The notes under the pieces are model-generated. The model was not told the DNA's origin, did no database searches, and saw only the letters and a program-made list of their open reading frames with translations. DNA of 64,000 nt. It comes from Chaetoderma sp. LZ-2023a (lineage: Eukaryota; Mollusca; Caudofoveata; Chaetodermatida; Chaetodermatidae). Made by a program: the position numbers and the translations under genes. Shown one piece after another: positions 62,964 to 64,000 of this stretch. The DNA lies in contig JAVVLW010002772.1 of the NCBI GenBank assembly GCA_034401795.1, positions 1 through 64,000 on the forward strand, written 5' to 3'. How positions within the stretch are numbered: the first letter of the stretch is position 1; each line of letters begins with the position of its first letter.

Positions 62964-63708
62964 CTGAAGCAAACACAGATTACTTGTACGAGTAGAGGCA
63001 TGGTTCTGCATATCTAGGCTTCTTGAAATTTTCAAAATCTAACCTTCTACCTAATTATCAGATCGCACACTATATGCCATTTACGATATATTAGCATTGA
63101 TGGGGAATAGAGCCCGCAACTGGCAGAAGTGCCTAGAATCATAGCCCACAAGTGCTTCCACCAGATCGCAGATGCAAGTCTTGTGGCATTGGACTTGCGG
63201 CATTGGTCTGGTGGTAGTGTTTCTGCGCTATGATGCTAGGCGCTATCGCCAGTTGTGGGTCTTATTTCCCATGTATGCCATTTGTTTCTCTGTATCTCGC
63301 TATCCGCTGTTTCGTGTACAGATTGATAATAAAATGAGTATTTAACCGTAACCGTATAATGGACAGGCCGGCCAAAAACGGCCTGTGCATTGGCCTTGAA
63401 AAATTTCTATTTGCAGGCCAAGAGCGGACTATTTAAAAAAAAAAGAGTGAATGGCTCGACAAATGAGGGATAATTTTCAAAATTAGTCTTCTCTTGGCCT
63501 TCAAATACGCACTGACTATGCACACAATTAGGATTTTCCTGACCATTAACATTTAATGGTTAATGTCGCCAAAATCCCAAAATTACCTCTGCCGTGGTTA
63601 CAAGAAATGTACATTGGGAGGACAACAGAAAGCTATTTTTGTTCATTCCAAACAAGTCTTGACCATTAAAGGGTTAATTGACAACTGTATCATTTTTACT
63701 GCTTTGTG
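62964..63708. other. Sequence upstream of first visible exon
   Basis: No further exon recognised. It contains an imperfect foldback (63083-63273), a worn F1 element (about 63360-63555) and F1-like right-end remnants to 63676 (CATTAAAGGGTTAA). Confidence 0.5.
63083..63273. repeat. Imperfect foldback repeat with possible 10-bp target duplication
   Basis: Arms 63102-63179 and about 63195-63270 are inverted at roughly three quarters identity (CAACTGGC..GCCTAGAATCATAGC against GCTATGATGCTAGGCGC..GCCAGTTG). TATGCCATTT flanks both sides (63073-63082, 63274-63283). Confidence 0.65.
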
Positions 63709-64000
63709 GCACCAGAGGAGCTAAACATCTTTGTAGCATGGTTGACACCAGAGGAGCTAAACATCTTTGTGGCATGGTTGACACCAGAGGAGCTAAACAT
63801 CTTTGTGGCATGGTTGACACCAGAGGAGCTAAACATCTTTGTGGCATGGTTGACACCAGAGGAGCTAAACATCTTTGTGGCATGGTTGACACCAGAGGAG
63901 CTAAACATCTTTGTGGCATGGTTGACACCAGAGGAGCTAAACATCTTTGTGGCATGGTTGACACCAGAGGAGCTAAACATCTTTGTGGCATGGTTGACAC
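63709..64000. repeat. 36-bp minisatellite, at least 8 units, runs off window
   Basis: The unit CACCAGAGGAGCTAAACATC + TTTGTGGCATGGTTGA repeats almost without change. 36 is a multiple of 3, giving artificial open frames on the minus strand; not a gene. Confidence 0.97.

Noticed and set aside
63674-64000. Minus-strand open frames of 94-108 codons at the right edge
   Set aside because: They are produced by the 36-bp array; two frames are open at once.

Overview
The window is animal genomic DNA with short exons, long introns and dense repeats. No bacterial or viral gene layout is seen outside mobile elements. Dispersed repeats of a kind I associate with molluscs (a roughly 0.87 kb repeat with CTCACCTGG/CCAGGTGAG ends, a tRNA-headed SINE, a Polinton, DIRS elements) suggest a marine lophotrochozoan, probably a mollusc. 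That assignment is inference and not firm.

One host gene on the minus strand runs through the whole window. I recognise 18 exons (62867-62963 down to 1-64). All 17 junctions keep one reading frame with AG/GT splice sites, giving about 660 residues of a multi-blade WD40 repeat protein with a charged coiled-coil-like insert. The gene continues past position 1 and probably past 64000. I do not recognise its name.

Everything else lies in its introns. (a) 3781-15450: a dispersed repeat and a 30-bp minisatellite (4231-4897), a near-whole DIRS-type tyrosine-recombinase retroelement (copy A, 6357-13388), a dead partial duplicate of a host exon (13722-13911) with a 55-bp tandem repeat, and a LINE tail. 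(b) 19539-27386: a second, closely related DIRS copy (B, 20202-27283). (c) 30077-46705: a heavily decayed Polinton/Maverick (30214-44782) with about 100-bp terminal inverted repeats, inserted in an older dispersed repeat whose uninterrupted relative lies at 5225-5400; beyond it is an interrupted SINE. (d) 48.7-49.9 kb: a near-perfect 92-bp-arm palindrome and a LINE 3' end. (e) 52520-61873: a broken APE-type LINE (53340-56340, minus), an opposing 3' fragment of the same family, and a 3.8-kb, 29-bp minisatellite with a 17-monomer higher-order repeat. A 36-bp minisatellite runs off the right edge.

Throughout the introns are about 20 to 25 copies of palindromic MITE-like elements flanked by TTAA, most with CCCTTT-type ends (piggyBac-like). 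Several outer-end families share the same central palindrome. Many sit within 20-50 bp of host splice sites, some pairs share a single TTAA, and one insertion has a related empty site elsewhere in the window. This TTAA palindrome population, the DIRS pair with its diagnostic internal complementary region, and the Polinton with its internal 'unoccupied' comparison are the most informative parts of the window.
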